Part shown: piece after piece, positions 14,741 to 17,807 of the stretch
How the letters are laid out: each line of letters opens with the position of its first letter
How positions within the stretch are numbered: position 1 is the stretch's first letter
Assembly (NCBI GenBank): GCA_947461325.1
Contig: CANHLD010000017.1
Coordinates: forward strand, 1-17,807
Direction of reading: 5' to 3'
Source of the DNA: Comamonadaceae bacterium
Lineage (GTDB): Bacteria > Pseudomonadota > Gammaproteobacteria > Burkholderiales > Burkholderiaceae_C
Length of the DNA stretch: 17,807 bases
Position numbers and translations under genes: made by a program
The notes under the pieces: model-generated
The model's input: only the letters and a program-made list of their open reading frames with translations
What the model was told of the DNA's origin: nothing
Databases searched by the model: none

Positions 14741-15159
14741 ACTTTGAGTTTTAGCGGAAATTTGAGGTATTTTTTAGCTACTCACTTGGATCTATCCTGT
14801 CATCCGAATCAATTGAAGATAGCCTCCTCATAATTCTTTCTTGGCAATCTATTTATCAACCTCAATACAAAAGCATCTTTAAGCTCGATACTTTTAACGT
14901 TAGGCGCAGTCCCACTTTAAGTTCATCTCAAGCAGTTGGTACTATCCTGATCAATTTAGGACTTCAATGCGAGCATTCAAGACCCGATCTACATCCAAAT
15001 TGTTATAAGTTCGGGCGCAGCCGGTCGCAGGGTTTATTGGCAAGAGCAAATTTCTGTATGGCTTTTGGGGCGACTGTTTTCTACCTCGGCCAAGGCAAAG
15101 TCTTCTATGCTCAAGCCTTATAATCATTTTTTACGAGAATATTTTCAATCCATACCTTT
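14741..15159. other. 419-bp stretch with no convincing gene; possible decayed coding sequence
   Basis: No ORF with a good start and ribosome site was found. On the plus strand a frame stays open without any ATG, GTG or TTG start in its first two thirds from about 14754 to the TAA at 15121-15123 (about 120 codons). On the minus strand a 58-codon ATG frame spans 14951-15127, Arg-rich at first and containing LLLPINPATGCARTY, with no ribosome site. Another minus-strand open stretch reads KDAFVLRLINRLPRKNYEE near 14820-14890. Overlapping partial frames like this suggest a degraded gene, but no family was recognised. No terminator was seen after the regulator. Confidence 0.4.
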
Positions 15160-15171
15160 GTGAGTAATTTG

Positions 15172-15591
15172 ATGGTCAAAGTTTTCAACCTGGTTTTCGC
15201 TTCTCTTTTCCTGATTTGCGCTGGTTTGCAATGGAATGACCCAGACCCCTATCTTTGGATGCCCCTTTATCTTTCGTCAGCTTTATCTTGCGCTTACGCA
15301 TTCAAAGATATCAGCGCCCAGCGTTTGAATATTTTTAATATTGCCGTTTATACAGTCTACGCAGCGTATTTGTTATTTGTGGAAAACGGAGTGATTTCTT
15401 GGGCTACCGAGCACAACTTCGACTCATTGACCCAATCCATGTTGGCGAGTGCACCTTGGATCGAGAACACCAGAGAATTTGGTGGCCTTTCAATCATGTT
15501 GGTGGTTTGCGCTGTGAATCTTTATACAGAAAGACGACGAATTTCTAAAGAAAACCTTCTCACAGAAGACGAACACCCCGTCAACGCCTGA
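15172..15591 (+). CDS. TMEM220-family small integral membrane protein
   Basis: 139 residues from the ATG at 15172 (143 if the GTG at 15160 is used; GTGAG before the ATG can act as ribosome site). The N-terminal helix VFNLVFASLFLICAGLQWNDPDPYLWMPLY carries the Q-[YW]-NDPDP signature of the TMEM220 family. Three further membrane helices follow, and the tail is polar and charged. Function is unknown for the family. It is followed after 27 bases by the PQQ-dependent sugar dehydrogenase gene in the same direction, so the two are probably co-transcribed and the membrane protein may assist this periplasmic oxidation; that is inference from position. Confidence 0.83.
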   Translation: MVKVFNLVFASLFLICAGLQWNDPDPYLWMPLYLSSALSCAYAFKDISAQRLNIFNIAVYTVYAAYLLFVENGVISWATEHNFDSLTQSMLASAPWIENTREFGGLSIMLVVCAVNLYTERRRISKENLLTEDEHPVNA

Positions 15592-15618
15592 TTCTTCAAC
15601 CCAACTCAAAATACCTCT

Positions 15619-16917
15619 ATGACTTTCACCAAAATTTCTAAGCTAATTACAGCTTTCGTATTTTTATCTTCCAACGCATGGGCTGAGACACCCATCCAAC
15701 TAATGAAAGTCGTTGGTGGTTTGAACAAGCCTTTGGCCATGGTGCAACCGCATGGCGAGTCGCGCATGTTCATCATGGAGCATGAGGGACTGATAAAGGT
15801 TTTGGAAGACGGAAAAATCACCCATACCTTATTGGATCTGAGTTCCAAAGTTGTTCCTTTTAACTCCGAGTACAGCGAAACTGGTCTCTTGGGAATGGCC
15901 ATTCATCCCGACTTTCAGAAAAACGGCAAAATTTATGTGGCTTATTCTGCCCCCTTAGGGTCAGACAATACTGTCGCTCCAGACGGTTATTCCCACCTGA
16001 ACGTGGTTGAAGAATTCGTGGTGAGCAAGACTTCGAAAAACCGCATAGACCCCAATTCAGGCAAACGTGTCCATTCATTGCCCTGGCCCAATTTCAACCA
16101 CAACGGGCATTGGATCGGCTTCGGTCCAGACCAAATGCTCTACATTTCCACGGGCGACGGCGGCTACAAAGCCGAGTGGACAGAAAAAAAAGCCAACTAC
16201 AACAGCCAAAAACTGGACAACTACTTCGGGAAAATTCTGCGTATTGATGTTTCACAAAGCACCAAAGACAAGCCGTACCGGGTTCCTTCTGACAACCCCA
16301 TGGTCAAGGTGGCTCAAGCATTGCCCGAAATCTGGGCCTATGGTTTGCGCGATCCCTGGCGCTGTTCTTTTGACACCAAAGGACGCAAACAATTGTTTTG
16401 TGGTGACGTCCAAGAGGACAGCTTTGAATCTATCAAGATCATAGAAAAAGGTAAGAACATGGGGTGGCCGATTGTGGAAGGCCATATGCGTTGCTTCAGC
16501 TGGGAAAATCCACAAGCCTCTAAAGACAACTGTGATAAGTCAGCTATCAATCCCGCCATCATTGAATACCCAAACTGTTCTGGCGTACCAACTGATTGCA
16601 AAGGTATTTCCGTGGCAGGTGGTTTTGTTAACCGTTCCAATTCCACAAAGTTGCATGGCAAATATATCTTTGGTGATTGGAGTAAGCGGTTTGACCAAAA
16701 TGACGGACAAATTTTTGTAGCCTCGCCGTCAAAGAATGGCTCTTGGTCCATGGTTAACACTCAGATACGAATGAGTGAGCCAACCACCAATGGAAAACTG
16801 CCCTTTATTTTGTCTTTTGCGCAAGACCTTAAAGGTAATGTTTACGCTCTGACCGCAGTCAACAGCAAGCGTAACAAAGTGTTCGAAGACGCCATTTATT
16901 TGATTCAAGCGGATTAA
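15619..16917 (+). CDS. PQQ-dependent soluble aldose sugar dehydrogenase family protein (GSDH)
   Basis: 432 residues with a signal peptide cut after AWA, so periplasmic. A six-bladed beta-propeller of the glucose/sorbosone dehydrogenase family. ETGLLGMAIHPDF (87-99), NHNGHWIGFGPDQMLYISTGDGG (160-182, with the catalytic His161 of the family), NYFGKILRID (201-210) and WAYGLRDPWRCSFD (239-252, with Arg244/Arg248 for PQQ binding) appear in the expected order. The family oxidises aldoses or other polyols using PQQ and Ca2+. The usual NHNGG is NHNGH here. Six cysteines (249, 261, 292, 305, 320, 327) suggest disulfides. It is a plausible consumer of the cofactor whose precursor pqqA is encoded at 39-113. 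The substrate is not deducible. Confidence 0.9.
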   Translation: MTFTKISKLITAFVFLSSNAWAETPIQLMKVVGGLNKPLAMVQPHGESRMFIMEHEGLIKVLEDGKITHTLLDLSSKVVPFNSEYSETGLLGMAIHPDFQKNGKIYVAYSAPLGSDNTVAPDGYSHLNVVEEFVVSKTSKNRIDPNSGKRVHSLPWPNFNHNGHWIGFGPDQMLYISTGDGGYKAEWTEKKANYNSQKLDNYFGKILRIDVSQSTKDKPYRVPSDNPMVKVAQALPEIWAYGLRDPWRCSFDTKGRKQLFCGDVQEDSFESIKIIEKGKNMGWPIVEGHMRCFSWENPQASKDNCDKSAINPAIIEYPNCSGVPTDCKGISVAGGFVNRSNSTKLHGKYIFGDWSKRFDQNDGQIFVASPSKNGSWSMVNTQIRMSEPTTNGKLPFILSFAQDLKGNVYALTAVNSKRNKVFEDAIYLIQAD

Positions 16918-16935
16918 AGGGTTGTATTTGTAAGT

Positions 16936-16972
16936 GTTAGCCTAGACGCCGCTTTATAAAGTCTAGGCTGAC
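16936..16972. terminator. Long hairpin after the sugar dehydrogenase gene
   Basis: GTTAGCCTAGAC and GTCTAGGCTGAC form a 12-base stem (one T-G pair) with a 13-base loop, starting 19 bases after the dehydrogenase stop. No long T run follows on the plus strand, so it may end transcription weakly or stabilise the message 3' end. It also contains the stop codon of the possible minus-strand ORF at 16963-17091. Confidence 0.5.
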
Positions 16973-17091
16973 TCTGGTTTCCGAGCTAACTGGTCACATA
17001 CTATCTCTTTGTAGGGCATGCCTAACTCCAACAAATCCTGTTGCGAGTAAACGCCCAAGTCTTTAACCTTGGGCCAATACAGTTTCAGCAT
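16963..17091 (-). CDS. Possible 42-residue small ORF or gene fragment
   Basis: Minus-strand frame of 42 codons, start MLKLYWPKVK and end ARKPESA, with protein-like composition (KDLGVYSQQDLLELGMPYKE). AGG lies too close to the ATG to be a good ribosome site, and the frame is open only six codons further upstream. It could be a remnant of a larger gene. No family recognised. Confidence 0.25.
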   Translation of the reverse strand: MLKLYWPKVKDLGVYSQQDLLELGMPYKEIVCDQLARKPESA

Positions 17092-17169
17092 GCCTATGGG
17101 CTTTTGAAGTCATCAGATTGTCATCCTGATTAAGGAGACTATTAGCTTCAATTTGCCGGGTAATTTATT

Positions 17170-17628
17170 TTGAAAAAACACCACGCTGAAAAACTAGCCT
17201 TGGCTACAGTTTTTATTTTTAAATGCCTCATGCCCGTATTACCCGTTGTGATGGCATTGCTATTCTGGAAAAAAGAGTACCTGTTTAATTACAAACAGAC
17301 ATCAGACAAATTGAAGATTCACTTAAGCGCTATTGGCCAAGGGCCAATCCAACATTATTTCGAAGATATTCTGCGATTCAATAAGGCGTTATGCGAACTG
17401 ATTGAAGGACATTGCTCACAATGTGGCAATTGCTGCTTGAACCGTCAATGTGTATTTCTAGAACAGTCAGGCGCCGATCAATACATTTGCGGGATATACA
17501 GTTCGCCATTACGTCAATTTTCCAATTGCGGTTCATTTCCGATAAACGGTCATGACATTGAGCGATACAAGTGCCCAACTTACCAAGTAATGACGCCTTA
17601 TCCAGTTCAGTATTTGAAGCGAGCTTAA
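17170..17628 (+). CDS. YkgJ-type CxxCxxCC cysteine-cluster protein with N-terminal membrane helix
   Basis: 152 residues if started at TTG 17170, where MKKHHAEKLA leads into a membrane helix at about 10-32. A stop lies three codons upstream in frame, so the start is TTG or the later ATG at 17230, which would cut the helix. The second half has Cys82, Cys85, Cys88 and Cys89 (CSQCGNCC), then Cys94, Cys107, Cys120 and Cys135: the CxxCxxCC putative zinc- or iron-chelating domain. Known members are uncharacterised; metal or Fe-S binding is expected. Most lack a membrane anchor, so this architecture is unusual. The ribosome site is weak (GGGT about 9 bases upstream). The gene stands alone. Confidence 0.75.
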   Translation: MKKHHAEKLALATVFIFKCLMPVLPVVMALLFWKKEYLFNYKQTSDKLKIHLSAIGQGPIQHYFEDILRFNKALCELIEGHCSQCGNCCLNRQCVFLEQSGADQYICGIYSSPLRQFSNCGSFPINGHDIERYKCPTYQVMTPYPVQYLKRA

Positions 17629-17641
17629 CCCGCTTTAAGCT
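17622..17641 (+). terminator. Weak hairpin at the end of the cysteine-cluster gene
   Basis: AGCTTAA and TTAAGCT, seven perfect pairs with a six-base loop, overlap the stop codon of the preceding gene. The stem is AT-rich and no real T run follows, so termination is uncertain. From 17642 to the window end I see no gene or RNA. Confidence 0.3.
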
Positions 17642-17807
17642 TTAACCGTGACTCGGCGTTCCCCCATTAAGTAGACGTTAAATACAGTCAACCAACAGAA
17701 AATTGACGGTCCGTGAAAGTTCATCAGAAAAAAATGTGATCCCAGAAAAAGTTTCTATCATTTTCCTAGGGGCAGATTTTTTTGAATGCAGTTAGCATAG
17801 TATGTAG

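Noticed and set aside
14930..15000. Ferrochelatase-like start (VGTILINLG) in the plus-strand open frame
   Set aside because: The following residues do not continue as ferrochelatase and no start codon or ribosome site exists; a nine-residue likeness is not enough.
1..17807. tRNA, rRNA, CRISPR array, insertion sequence or prophage genes
   Set aside because: No cloverleaf, regularly spaced repeats, transposase or integrase motifs were seen by eye; a tRNA or ISfinder search would confirm.

Overview
The window looks like a chromosomal fragment of a betaproteobacterium, most likely order Burkholderiales and possibly Comamonadaceae. The indications are a Bug/TctC-type solute-binding protein without its TctAB partners, a betaproteobacterial-looking MreB, densely packed catabolic genes and moderate GC content. 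No rRNA, tRNA, CRISPR array, insertion sequence or phage gene was seen. The genus-level guess is inference.

Left part (1-4102). At the left edge pqqA, the 24-residue precursor of pyrroloquinoline quinone (PQQ), runs leftward. Because it falls below the usual ORF size cut-off it is easy to miss. A stem-loop follows it, where the rest of a pqq operon would begin outside the window. Divergent to it lies a three-gene operon: prolyl aminopeptidase, a membrane histidine kinase resembling MoxY, and an overlapping NarL-type response regulator. A small outer-membrane beta-barrel protein with a strong terminator follows. A PQQ-dependent sugar dehydrogenase at 15619-16917, downstream of a TMEM220-type membrane protein, is a plausible user of PQQ.

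Middle (4130-10791). A class II aldolase-family gene runs leftward. It is followed by two rightward genes of unknown function, one of them secreted, and a terminator. A good sigma-70 promoter (6260-6289) then opens a tight five-gene catabolic operon: FAD aromatic-type monooxygenase, isocitrate lyase/PEP mutase-family C-C lyase, cysteine hydrolase (N-carbamoylsarcosine/maleamate amidase type), Asp/Glu racemase-maleate isomerase-arylmalonate decarboxylase family protein, and a Bug periplasmic binding protein. The set suggests uptake and breakdown of a small, probably N-containing cyclic or carboxylic compound. It does not match the classical nicotinate set, and the racemase-family member lacks both usual catalytic cysteines.

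Right-centre (10825-14740). This is the most unusual part: a compact leftward operon coding for a RodZ-like HTH protein without a membrane segment, a 47-residue bactofilin-like peptide too short for ordinary ORF tracks, a full-length MreB without mreC or mreD, and a multi-spanning sensor histidine kinase. A FixJ-type response regulator is divergent from it. The shared intergenic region carries a near-perfect inverted pair of 15-16 bp elements. I read this as a two-component-linked accessory cytoskeleton module; the individual gene families are visible in the sequence, but the joint function is inference.

Right end (14741-17807). A 419-bp stretch without a convincing gene shows signs of decayed coding. 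It is followed by the TMEM220 protein, the PQQ sugar dehydrogenase, a hairpin, a possible 42-residue minus-strand ORF, and a membrane-anchored CxxCxxCC (YkgJ-type) protein with a non-ATG start.
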